Source: Neckera pumila (lineage: Eukaryota; Streptophyta; Bryopsida; Hypnales; Neckeraceae). Taken from it: DNA of 64,000 nt. The stretch spans positions 45,117,413 to 45,181,412 of the forward strand of contig OZ018410.1 in NCBI GenBank assembly GCA_963969595.1, written 5' to 3'. A program made the translations under genes and the position numbers. How positions within the stretch are numbered: position 1 is the stretch's first letter; every line of letters begins with the position of its first letter. Below are positions 42,401 through 51,353 of the stretch, in pieces. The notes beneath the pieces are model-generated. The model ran no database searches, was not told the origin of the DNA, and worked only from the letters and a program-made list of their open reading frames with translations.

Positions 42401-45135
42401 ATAAATGAAATTTATGGCATATAAAAATAGAAGTAGATATGATATGTGTAATTTTTTTCCTTAAAGTAGCCTTTTTGGAGGCTTACAAGTGGATCAACTA
42501 ATTCATCAATGAATGCTTATTTATAAAATTAAAACAAATATTAATGATTAGCATTTTGAACTCAAAGAAAAAATAATTTTATAATTTTTTTACATATCAA
42601 ATTTGAAATCAATTATAGAAAGAATTTTCAATATATCCTTGAAAAATTGGTTTTATGTATCCTTGAAAACTATTAATTAGTATAGCAAGTGATTTAACCA
42701 TATATATATGTAATTTATTGGCCACATTTTGTAATTTTTTTTGTAAAATCATAATTTCATTATCATTCTAAATTTTATATTATAATGCATCTTTACAATT
42801 TTGAAAATTTAGACTATCCTCAGAACCTTAAGGGGGATAATGCGATGAGTTCAATTGACAATTTGGATTTTTAGAATAAAGCATATCATTATTTTCTTAA
42901 TCATTTGATTCTTGAATTTTTTTAAGTATTAAAATATTTCAATTGTGAAACAAACAATTAAAATAACTTTAATAAATGAACTTGGTCAAATATGTTTATC
43001 ATTTGACATTTTTTAATAAAATAATTTAAAAAATACCTAAAAAATTGATCAATAAAGTGACTTTTGGATATAATTTATTCTAACTATGATAAAATTTTAG
43101 AAAGTAAGTAGATTTTTAGAATTAATATGTACCAAATCAATTGAAAAATACATAGATATTTAAGGGTTTTGACCTTTGTAACCATTTTGTTTCTTCAATA
43201 TCATTCCACTTTGCCAAATAGATATTATTTTCTTCATGATAATCTACAATATTTGTTGTTTTCCATTCGATTGTGCCATCATTTTTAATAAGCAATGCTT
43301 TTGCAGGAGTAGAAATAGTTTTATCAACCCTGCATTTGGAAGATGATTAATTCAATAATGTCAAGAATAATTTAAATAATGCATTTCTAATTGTATTGAC
43401 AAAATACATAGTGTAAAGTGACATAAATTTTGTTCAAGAGGAAAATGAATGATTGATATTGTTTTAGAAAAATAGATTGCCTTTTAGTCTAGATCAATTA
43501 TTCTATTGTTCTCTAAAGTATAGATTAATCTCTAAAGTTTTTTCATGTTTGGAGGCCTAAAATTGCTTTAAAACACTAATCTTCAAAGCAAGGCTAAAAT
43601 CTTCATTAATATTTCTTTATTTTTAAATCCAACCATAGAATCCTTTAGTTATTTTGTTAAAATATATCCTCCTAAAATTTTCGAACAAAAAATCCTACCC
43701 AATTGCAAGATCACAATGCTCGGACTTCAAAAAGAAGTATTTTCAATTCTTCCCGTATGGTTAGATTTCATCTTTCAAATTTTTTATCTAAGAATGATTT
43801 AAAATACAAAACTATTAAAAATTTAGTTATGAAATTGAAAAGTACCAATTCTAATTGTTGTAATGTTGTAATAAACAATCTACATCCTATAACTAAATTT
43901 TTTCTAGAAATATCAAAAAATTAAGTTAAATATAGATACTTCAAACTTTATTTTAATTAGAGATTTTATAACTACCCACAAACTAGAGCCCCTCATAAGT
44001 TTCATCTCATTAATCAAAATGGAATGATTGAAAGCTTTACACACACATACTCAAAAATAAAAATTTCAAATTTCTGTTTCTTAAGAAAATGATTTCTGTT
44101 GAGCTACTCATACTACCCCAATTCAAAAAGAAACTACATTTTATACAATAACTTTTTAACCATATAGACAAAAGCTATGAAAATCGTTGTGCCTTATATC
44201 TACTCTTCAACTACATATTGTGTGTAAATTTTAAAAAGAGAAAAAGGAAATTCCATTTGTAAATGAATGACAATACAATATATTGCCAAAAGTGCTATTT
44301 GGTCCTTCAGGGGGTTAAAAACTCTCATTATTAGACTAAAGAAAACAACAGTTCTATATATTAAACAATTTATGACATTTTTTATAATTTTTATTTATTC
44401 TTTCTAGTTTTATCAAGACGTGTTTATTAAAAAAAAGTTATAAATGCTTTGAAATAAAAAATAATATCAACAATTTATATTTTTAAAAATATAGATAATT
44501 TTATAAATTATATTTGGAAAATTATAAAATATGGCAAGATCAAGTACCATGAGCCAATCTACCAATTAAAAAAATTGAAAAAAAGACAGTTTAAAAACTA
44601 TATTATTGATTACAATTTGAATAAAGAAATTACATAATTCTACAATTACCATTGAGATGGAGTTCGAGTTTCAAAGTCATCATTGTCAAATAAATACAAA
44701 GGTAAATAACCTTTTTCTTCATCCAGTAAAAATTCATTTGAATCAAAACCTTTTTCATTAAATAATTTTACAAGATCTTGTAGTGAATAATAACGCTTCA
44801 ACCTGCTAAAAATGAAAACATTGACATTGATTTTAAACCAAATAAATTCTTGCAAAATTCCAAAAATAGAAAATATGTACAACATTCCATTACAAATTTG
44901 ATATACCACATGTACTTCATACTTATTTTATTAGTTTTGCAAAATAAAATAAAAAAACCACTTCTAAGCTCACTGTTCAAATAATTGCTATTATAATGAC
45001 CATTTGCTATGATGCCAATGCCATATGATATTTATACATATTCACACAGTCAAACCTTTCAATGGCTTCTTCTCTTGTCATATCGCCTGCTTTTGGTTCA
45101 AATAAGGCCATGACTGTGGGTTCCAAAATGTCAAT
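5816..45135 (-). CDS. DNAH1-like: Axonemal inner-arm dynein heavy chain, DNAH1 class (51 exons found, N-terminus missing)
   Basis: This gene encodes an ATP-driven minus-end motor of the flagellar axoneme; the DNAH1 class is a single-headed inner-arm dynein. The assembled exons give 12,069 nt, or 4,022 codons and a TAA at 5816-5818. All introns are GT-AG and every junction phase is consistent. Four P-loops occur in dynein order: GPAGTGKT (AAA1), GPTGGGKT (AAA2), GETGTGKT (AAA3) and GVGGSGRQS (AAA4). They are followed by a stalk, AAA5/6 and a C-terminal cap ending [11 protein letters not shown]...GLAF. Class assignment to DNAH1, rather than DNAH3/7/12 or DNAH6, rests on N-terminal blocks remembered from animal DNAH1 ([40 protein letters not shown]) and on [20 protein letters not shown]. 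Human DNAH1 is about 4,260 residues, so one or more 5' exons upstream of 45135 are unaccounted for. I saw no broken exon. Exon coordinates are given in the domain entries. Confidence 0.9.
8366..9290 (+). mobile_element. TTAA-flanked element A (925 bp), nested in L
   Basis: It is flanked by TTAA at 8362-8365 and 9291-9294. The ends are CCCCTAAAAGCCC and the inverted CCCCTAAAGGCCC. Just inside the left end is a small hairpin (TGTCCC...GGGGACA), shared with elements H, I and K, which defines a subfamily. The host sequence on either side rejoins as ...CACATTTAAATG..., which matches the uninterrupted sequence in element D. Confidence 0.82.
9460..10386 (+). mobile_element. TTAA-flanked element B (927 bp), nested in L
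   Basis: It is flanked by TTAA at 9456-9459 and 10387-10390. The left end is CCCCTAAAGTTCC and the right end GGTCCTTTAGGGA. It belongs to the same subfamily as its host L and as C and D, so it is a self-nested insertion. The flanking host sequence rejoins as AATTTAATTATAGAATT, the form seen uninterrupted inside C. Confidence 0.82.
12543..13945. mobile_element. Stowaway-like (Tc1/mariner) MITE interrupted by element C
   Basis: The ends are CTCCCTTTGTTCCAAAG (left) and, inverted at the right, CTCTCTCTGTTCCAAAA. Both continue with similar TCTTCTTGTT sequence. TA flanks both ends (12541-12542 and 13946-13947). The CTCCCTCCGTTCC-type terminus and TA target are the plant Stowaway signature. Without the inserted TTAA element it would be about 0.48 kb. 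It lies in the dynein intron between exons 44 and 45. Confidence 0.7.
12594..13516 (+). mobile_element. TTAA-flanked element C (923 bp)
   Basis: It is flanked by TTAA at 12590-12593 and 13517-13520, with ends CCCCTAAAGTTTC and GGTCCTTTAGGGG. It is an uninterrupted reference copy for the B/C/D/L subfamily. It is inserted about 50 bp inside the left end of a Stowaway-like element, so it is younger than that element. Confidence 0.82.
17329..19801 (-). other. Dynein stalk and microtubule-binding region, exons 32-36
   Basis: Exons 19451-19801, 18761-19012, 18299-18463, 17899-18072 and 17329-17631 encode about residues 2523-2937. They open with [12 protein letters not shown], then a charged, heptad-rich coiled coil (first stalk strand). 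The microtubule-binding head spans roughly the end of exon 33 to the start of exon 35, from [12 protein letters not shown] through DYWEAST to [18 protein letters not shown]. The returning coiled coil ends in [13 protein letters not shown] in exon 36. Confidence 0.88.
20038..22642 (-). other. Dynein AAA4 module, exons 28-31
   Basis: Exons 22478-22642, 22011-22247, 21678-21845 and 20038-20346 encode about residues 2230-2522. The AAA4 P-loop is the dynein-typical GVGGSGRQS at 22056-22082. Downstream are [26 protein letters not shown] and [27 protein letters not shown], all characteristic of dynein AAA4. Confidence 0.9.
24120..25043 (-). mobile_element. TTAA-flanked element D (924 bp), inverted copy
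   Basis: TTAA at 24116-24119 and 25044-25047 flanks ends TCCCTAAAGGACC and GACCTTTAGGGG. Internal sequence matches C and L in reverse orientation, including the uninterrupted TTTAAATGTGACC segment where A is inserted in L. It lies in the dynein intron between exons 27 and 28. Confidence 0.8.
25187..26393 (-). other. Dynein AAA3 module, exons 26-27
   Basis: Exons 25947-26393 and 25187-25786 encode about residues 1881-2229. The P-loop GETGTGKT is at 26043-26066. It is followed by [22 protein letters not shown] (Walker B region), MGPPGGGRN and [17 protein letters not shown]. Exon 27 (600 nt) is the largest in the gene. The intron between exons 25 and 26 carries two TTAA-flanked elements. Confidence 0.9.
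26771..27191. mobile_element. Short TTAA-flanked element E (421 bp)
   Basis: TTAA at 26767-26770 and 27192-27195 flanks ends CCCTTAAAGGACCA and, inverted, TCCCTAAAGGACCA. The terminal match is 12 of 14. Internal sequence differs from the longer copies. It lies in the intron between dynein exons 25 and 26. Confidence 0.7.
27535..28404. mobile_element. TTAA-flanked element F (870 bp), diverged
   Basis: TTAA at 27531-27534 and 28405-28408 flanks ends TCCCTGAAGGCCC and, inverted, TCCCTCAAGGATA. The terminal match is weaker than in other copies. It lies in the same intron as E. Confidence 0.55.
29101..32020 (-). other. Dynein AAA2 module, exons 23-25
   Basis: Exons 31877-32020, 31425-31616 and 29101-29526 encode about residues 1627-1880. 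The P-loop GPTGGGKT is at 31946-31969. Downstream motifs are [29 protein letters not shown] and [18 protein letters not shown], then [15 protein letters not shown], all strongly conserved in axonemal dyneins. The 29527-31424 intron is 1.9 kb of AT-rich DNA in which I recognise no element. Confidence 0.9.
32367..33743 (-). other. Dynein AAA1 module, exons 20-22
   Basis: Exons 33217-33743, 32943-33129 and 32367-32654 encode about residues 1293-1626. The Walker A GPAGTGKT is at 33510-33533 (near residue 1363), followed by the dynein signature FNCSDGLDY, Walker [10 protein letters not shown] and the sensor region ITMNPGYAGR, whose Gly codon is split across the exon 20/21 junction. AAA1 is the main ATPase site of all dyneins. 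All catalytic motifs are intact, so this should be an active motor. Confidence 0.92.
39384..39445. repeat. (TTA)n microsatellite in dynein intron 10
   Basis: About 20 uninterrupted ATT/TTA triplets lie in the short intron between the 95-nt exon 10 and exon 11. The tract is noncoding. It probably varies in length between individuals. Confidence 0.95.
42457..42836. mobile_element. Possible degraded TTAA element Q in dynein intron 3
   Basis: The right end (AGAACCTTAAGGGGG then ATAA) and the sequence before it resemble the end of element E. The left end near 42457 (TCCTTAAAGTAGCC) is only a weak match. One flank is mutated from TTAA to ATAA. Confidence 0.3.
43529..44314 (+). mobile_element. Degraded TTAA-flanked element P (786 bp)
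   Basis: TTAA at 43525-43528 and 44315-44318 flanks ends TCTCTAAAGTTTTTTCATG and GGTCCTTCAGGGG. Internal blocks (TGTTGTAATGTTGTAATAAAC) match B, C and L. It is shorter than its siblings through internal loss. It lies between dynein exons 2 and 3. Confidence 0.65.
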
Positions 45136-47352
45136 CTGCATTAAAAAAATTATTATAGCAATTATTATTAAACAAAAATTTTGACTTTCAACAATTATTT
45201 CTATTTGTCTTTGAATGCACATATCAAGATGAAATTAATTAAAGCATTTAACCTTCAAATTTTGAGCCATTTTGTTGTGTAATAATGTACTTTATATCTC
45301 TTTTTTTACAATCTTTGTCATCAAAAAATTAATAAATAGTCTCTGTAATATCTTTCCTACAAACATCCATCAACAAATTTGAAAATATCAATCTTGATTA
45401 TATATTGATATAATAGGTACATGGTTATATTCTTAATAAATTAAAACTCATCATCACCTACAATGCTCATGTATCATTTCAAAATATATAAACAAGTTTT
45501 GATCTTTTTTGAGTGAATTTTTCTAGAGAATCATAAAAATGAACTTAATTCCAAAATATGCATACTCAAATTCTTTTTGAAAACAAAAAAGTAAAAACAA
45601 ATCTCACCAAAAAAAGTCTACTTTAGATTATAAGAAAAAAAATTGCAACATAAATTGAACTTAAAATTTTAATCTAAGAATGCAAAATTGGCAATAAATA
45701 GATTTAAAAGATGAATCTTTAAGAAAATTATTGCATTTTTCTTAGATGAAATTTGAAATATTGATTACTATTTTTGCTTCATTTCTCACCTTAGCATATA
45801 TATACACATTGCTTGTATCCAATATTTAGTTTTAGACTTGATATAAGTAGTCCATGATAAAGGTATATTAGGGTGACCTTACATTATTACATAAATTGAT
45901 AGCCTCAAATTAATAAAATACATTGAAAAGTTTTCAAATTGCCATTAATACTTTGATTTTAGACTTCTATAGTCTTGTATTCAATGCTCAAGCTTAGATC
46001 TTGTAAAGGAGATATTTATAAAAAAATCATCATTGTTTATATTTAATGAGTATTATATGATATTAGAGGTTTTCGATTTTATACAATGAGACAAATTTGA
46101 TAACCAAGGCCTTAATGTTGAATTGGAGATGATTTCAATTATGTTATTTTGTAAATACAAAATCAAAATTTCAAGTTTGTTCACAAATTTTTATTTAGAT
46201 GCTAGTACCTTCTTGAATTGATTGTTGTCATTTTTACCTTAATTGATTCAATACTAGAGTGTCTCCTTAGGAATAAGAGAATACCAAATTTACATGTAAG
46301 TTTGTAAATTATGAATTTTGGAATGATTTATTATTAATTTTCAAAAAAAAAAATGAAATTTTTTGTTCATTTGTGTATATTTGCATGCAAAAGTAGAGGT
46401 GAAATGCAATATTAGGATTTCCTCCATTTGACTTTCAACCTAAAAAAGGTAGACATAAATTATATATTGTAATGAAGTAGGAAGTTAAATTCATACAAAA
46501 GCACATGTTGGGTTGAAGAAGCCGTAAATGAAGATTAAAAACTTGTAGATTAAGACTCAATTGGTATGACATAAACTTTCAAACATGAGTATATAATGAA
46601 TATTGGTTCTTGCAAATTTGATATTCACAAATTAGGCAAGAATATTTTTTGGGGAGGAGTTTTTTTTTATTTGTGCATTTGTCTTAAAATTAATTAAGCT
46701 GGAGAAATTCTAATCATGCAACCTTAAAAAATTGTACAACGTGCAAAAAAGGTCTACATTTAGATAAGATCTAAACCTTTTCATTTTGAAGTCAAAGTCC
46801 AAACTTTTAAATTGATTTGTAAATATCCGAATGAAGATTTTTCTTGTGATAGCCTTTAGATCAAACTTGGTTTAGCATATATTTTGGTGATCAATAATGA
46901 CCTTTGGTATTTAATGAATTTTTGTATTGATGCATGTGCTTTGTAAATACAGGGGCTTTTTTCAAATAGTGGCAAAAATAATGGAATGAACACCTGCAAC
47001 AAAAATTCTTGAATTTTCGATGCCACACAACAAAATTTGAATCCTATAGAGAATTGATTGTCTTTTTAGTTCTTTAGTGAACTTTTAGGTTTAGACATAT
47101 TCCTAGTCATAAAGAACAATATTTTTTTAAAAGCAAGCCCAATGAAGGAGTTGAAAGGTTCTTAGAACAAACTAAAAGGACATAAGAAATAAGTATTGTC
47201 ACAAGTGCTTTCAAGGCTCCAATCTCAATTGTTTGTTGCGAAAGTCTTTGAAACAAAGTCCAAAAACTTTCAATGGGGCTCCATTGGTAGTATAAGACAA
47301 TAGGAACCTGGCTTTTATTATATGCAAGGTTTTGAAAAAATTTCAAATCAAA
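45136..47352. other. Region upstream of the dynein gene, missing 5' exon(s) expected
   Basis: The 45056-45135 exon begins with an acceptor site at a codon boundary, so the start codon, promoter and probably 150-250 residues of the N-terminal tail lie upstream on the minus strand. I scanned this AT-rich stretch and found no convincing exon. The N-terminus of DNAH1 is poorly conserved, so a missed exon here or farther away is likely. Confidence 0.4.
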
Positions 47353-47729
47353 CATTAGGAAAAATTTTAGGCCTCAGAAAGGCCATTAAGCTTTCATTTT
47401 TGGACCTCTGCAGTGCAAATACAGAAAAATTTAAAAAAAAATTTAAGACAAAAATAAAAAATAAAAAAAAATAAAAAAACTTAAAAAAATAAAAAAACTT
47501 AAATAATATTTTTTTTAAGTAAAATAAAATTTAAAAATTTAAAAATAAATAATTAAAAAATATATATATAATATAATCTGATGTGGTGCTGACGTGGCAC
47601 TACTAGTGCCACATCAACATCCAAACTAAATAAAAAATAAAAAATAAAAAATAATCTTATTTCCTCTTTATTTGCACCGAAGGGTTCAAAACTTGCAGCC
47701 TTCCGGTGGCTTGAAATTTTTCCTAATGA
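47353..47729. mobile_element. MITE with CATTAGGA ends and a GTGGCAC palindromic core
   Basis: Inverted ends CATTAGGAAAAATTT lie at 47353 and, inverted, at 47729. The imperfect inverted similarity continues inward for about 60 bp (GTGCAAATA motifs). The centre has A-rich runs and the near-palindrome GTGGCACTACTAGTGCCAC. It shares terminal CATTAG and core TGACGTGGCA with the element at 49470. Superfamily is unassigned. Confidence 0.6.
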
Positions 47730-47821
47730 GATATAGTTGTTTGAGCTACTCTAAGAATAATTACTTTCAAAGTGTATACTCATATTATAGTCAATATACC
47801 CATTGTTGTGGATTCCTTTAA

Positions 47822-48396
47822 CCCCTAAAGTCCCATTGTCCCTATGGGGGACAAAATGGATTTTGAGCAGGTTCCTATGAACTCAATTATTGGTGAAACT
47901 TTTTGAAACTTTTCCATAAGATAGAAGAATTTATTAGCTTTCTAGGAATGTAATTTTTATTTCAATCGGTGCCCGGGAGCAAAAGTTATGCTACAATAAT
48001 CTCAAAACGGGGGAGACCAGGCAGCAAAAAAATCCATAAATATTTTAAATAAATATTTTAATTATTATTTTCTAATAGATTATATTTTTGTCTAAATGGG
48101 AAGCTTTGATTCATTCCATTTGGATTAGTGATGTGAAAGTTATAGAGTTTCTTGTTTTGCAGGCGTTAAAAGCATCTTCTTGAAAAAAACTTTTTCTTTC
48201 ACTTTGAATGCTAATATCTTTCAATCCGTAGGGTCAAACATCACGAAACTTTTCTCACATGATCTGAGAAGAGTGTCATACAAGATCTTGCGGTTAGATT
48301 CTAAAAAAGGTAATTTTTCAAATTTCTTGGATGAACGCAGCAAAATATCAATTTTGAGTGATTTTGGATAGAAGAATGGCCTTGGGACTTTAGGGG
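47822..48396. mobile_element. TTAA-flanked element H (575 bp)
   Basis: TTAA at 47818-47821 and 48397-48400 flanks ends that share 14 identical bases, CCCCTAAAGTCCCA, in inverted orientation. The subterminal TGTCCC...GGGGACA hairpin places it with A, I and K. This is one of the cleanest copies in the window. Confidence 0.82.
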
Positions 48397-49469
48397 TTAA
48401 ATTTGTTCTTTTTTTATTTTTAATTTTAACTTTTTCATTTAATGACTTGAAGATCATACTTTTTTATATCTACAATTACATTTTAATGAAAAATTGGATT
48501 AAAAAATGGACATTCACTTTTTGCTCCACTTGTTCTCAGTTTAAAAAATTTACCAATATCTTTTGAAATGACTTTTTTTATAATAAAAAACAAAGGAAAA
48601 AGAATAGAAGGGATTTATTTACAAAAAAATAACAGAGATTCTTTAAACAAGACTGACAAATTGATTATTTATTTCAATTCAAAACACATAGAAAAGATAG
48701 AAATTTACTCTAAAATTGTCAATATTAAAGATATCAATAGTTATAAAAGGATTTTCTAGGTTTTAGTTCAAAATTTATTTATAAATACTTTAACTAGAAC
48801 TTATCAATTTAAATTCAAATTCTACAACTTTGGTATATAAATCAATACCAAATTCAACTCTCCAAGAAGTCATTTATAACAAATCCTTACAAAACTTCAA
48901 ATCAAGAGACAAATAAATGCATCTATAAGTAAATTAGTTTCTTCAAGTTTAATTACGTAAATGTCCTTGATGAAATTTTCACAACAATACCACATGATTT
49001 TAGCACAATGACTTTAAAATACGAGCTTGCAAACGTAAGTCAAAGAGTTTAGAGCACAATTTTTATCAGCATGGACCCTTGATTTCTTATTAAATCTAGT
49101 TTAGTGAATTTATGTAAATCAGATTTTAAAATTAGGACATTACAAATTTTAGTTAATTTTTACATCTAAAATTGTGGATCCTTGGCCTTTGGACCTATGA
49201 CCGCCTAATGCAATTTTTTGGTTGAATCCTCTTTTAATTATCTTTATCCCAATCATGGTTGTTTGCAATTGCATTCATGAGCAAGGACCATCTCTAATAC
49301 CAAATGCAAAATGCTTTCTATCAATAACATTAGCTTTTGTCTTTGCAATAATGAAAATTTTGATAGATATTGGTTAAACATGAATAAAATACCATATCAT
49401 AAACAAATATTGAAGCATTTCAAATGAAAAATTTAGGATAAGGCCTGTTGCATTGCATGCAATACCTTG

Positions 49470-49759
49470 CATTAGATGATATTTGGGGGTCTTGGAGAGC
49501 CGTTTCAGGCCCATTCCCTGATTTGCCTAGATTCAGTCAACGCCGGTACGGGTGTGTCAAAAAAAAAAAATTTGAAAAAAAAAAAAAAAAAAAAATTTAC
49601 CAAAATATCATTTTAAGCAAAAAAAAAAAACTCAAAAAATGACGTGGCAGTCGCTGTGCCATGTCAGCCAGCTGCTGCTGTTGCGTTCCCGCAGTCTGGG
49701 ATTGCAGCAGACAGCAGGGGAACTTGGAGCCCTCCAAAGACCCCAAATCTCATCTAATG
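49470..49759. mobile_element. MITE with 32-bp CATTAGATGA ends (290 bp)
   Basis: Inverted ends begin CATTAGATGATATTTGGGG (left) and CATTAGATGAGATTTGGGG (right, inverted), with about 32 similar bases. The interior has long A runs followed by a GC-rich part containing GACGTGGCA and its inverse TGCCATGTC. No clear target duplication was seen. Confidence 0.65.
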
Positions 49760-50387
49760 TTTTTTGAACAAATGGAAAGTAACTTAACATAGAAATATCC
49801 ATTCTCATTCATTTAGATGGTTTGTATAGATAGAGCCAAAATCATAATTAAGTATTATTTTTGCCCTATCAACAAATAAAAATCATCTCCATTCAAAAGC
49901 TTAAAAAATATTGAAGAATTTTTGTATTTTATGTGAATTTCAAAGTCAAGACCAAAAGAATTTCCCAAGTGTTCAAAAAATGAACCTTTGAAGTGCCAAA
50001 CCACTCACTAAAAGCTTGTTACTTTACAATCATGAAGTGCCATTTGTAAAATAAGAGTCATTGAACCACAACAACAACAATGAAGACCTCGCAATCACAC
50101 ACCCTCCTTGTGGATACACCTTGTCAGTTTAGGTGAGGTAGACACATCCATTATCGTCCATGTACTCCAATTTGTCATCATGTACTAAAGGAATACATTC
50201 TAAAAAAAAACGTGCACCATTGGTACATATAATAGAATGGAGTATATAGACAAGAAATGGGTGCATCTACCTTATGATAGTTGGATGATAATGATATCCC
50301 TACCAGTAGCTCTTTGTATATCTAATTGAATATTTGTGTGCCTTTTCCACAGCCAAAATAATAGTAAAATTAGTTTTTTATAATTCA

Positions 50388-51345
50388 AGATCCAAAAATA
50401 ATTCAAAAATCCATAAATTTTGTATGATAGGTCCAAACGCCACAAAACAAAGCCTGTGCACCCTTCCTTGCCAAGTGCTTTTTGATGGTGCAAAGAATGT
50501 GGCTGGAACAATCAAACAAAAAGGAAATATCAATGTAACAAACAAAACAAACAGCCTAACTTAAGGGTTGAACTAGTATGCCCTATGTCGTTACCACAAT
50601 CATTGGCTTGTCAAAAGTAACGGCTAAGCCTTCTTTAATTTCTTTAATTAAAATAAAAGTAATTTTTTAATTTTCAAAAACCGAAAATTACTTTGAAATT
50701 CAATAACTTTCATACTATAGGTCAAAATGCCACAAAACAAAGCCTGTGCACTACTCTTTGCCGAGGGCTTTCCAACTATACTAGACAACCGGTCCAAGAG
50801 ATCTCAATGTAACAAACAAACAAAACAAATTACCTAATTTAAGGTAATGGATGTACTAGTTTACCTTATGTTGTTGTTACAATATAATAAAAATATATAA
50901 GTAAAAGCAATTTTCTAGTTTTTTAACTCGTAAAAACTTTGAAATTTAATAACTTTCCTACTACATGTCCAAACTTCACAAAACAAAGCCCGTGCACCCT
51001 TTTTTGCTACTAACGGTACCAAGCACGCAACTAGAAGATATGCAATTGCAGAGATCTCACTGTAACAAGCAAGCAACCAAACAGACAGACAGAGAGACAG
51101 TATTGATAGTGTACCTTGTATCATTGCCACAACCAAAATTAATTAAAAAAGTGATTTTCTAATTTTTGAATTCATAAAAGCTTCACAATTCAATAACTTT
51201 TGCACCATAGGTCTAATGTGCCAAATAAAGCCCGTGCACTCCTCTTTGCCAAGGACTTTTCGATGGTACTAAGATTGTGATCGAAAGATGCACAATCCAA
51301 GAGATTTCAACGTAATAAACAGACAAAATAAACAAACAAACAACC
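50388..51345. repeat. Four degenerate tandem copies of a ~245-290-bp unit
   Basis: The motif ACAAAGCC(T/C)GTGCA recurs at about 50451, 50741, 50987 and 51229 (spacings near 290, 246 and 242). Each copy includes an upstream AATTCAATAACTTT block and a downstream GAGAT(C/T)TCAATGTAACAAACA block. The copies are diverged and none is coding. It abuts element I. Confidence 0.7.
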
Positions 51346-51353
51346 TCTCTTAA

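Larger units (their letters stand above)
33905..45135 (-). other. Dynein tail and linker, exons 1-19
   Basis: Exons, 5' to 3' on the minus strand: 45056-45135, 44650-44802, 43174-43329, 41934-42027, 41544-41827, 41194-41433, 40826-41108, 40060-40311, 39714-39898, 39490-39584, 39128-39312, 38208-38453, 37576-37929, 35920-36183, 35315-35704, 34879-35106, 34609-34701, 34342-34503, 33905-34036. They encode residues 1-1292 of the assembled partial protein: the N-terminal tail, which binds light/intermediate chains and the doublet, then the linker that swings across the AAA ring. The linker hallmark [13 protein letters not shown] lies in exon 15 and [15 protein letters not shown] in exon 16. Exon 10 (95 nt, starting IPNVIEFG) was found only because the phases of exons 9 and 11 did not match without it. 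The first listed exon starts at a codon boundary after an ATGCAG acceptor, so an upstream exon is expected. Confidence 0.85.

Noticed and set aside
5816..45135. Assignment to the DNAH3/7/12 class
   Set aside because: The motor domain alone is compatible, but the N-terminal blocks and linker match the remembered DNAH1 pattern better.
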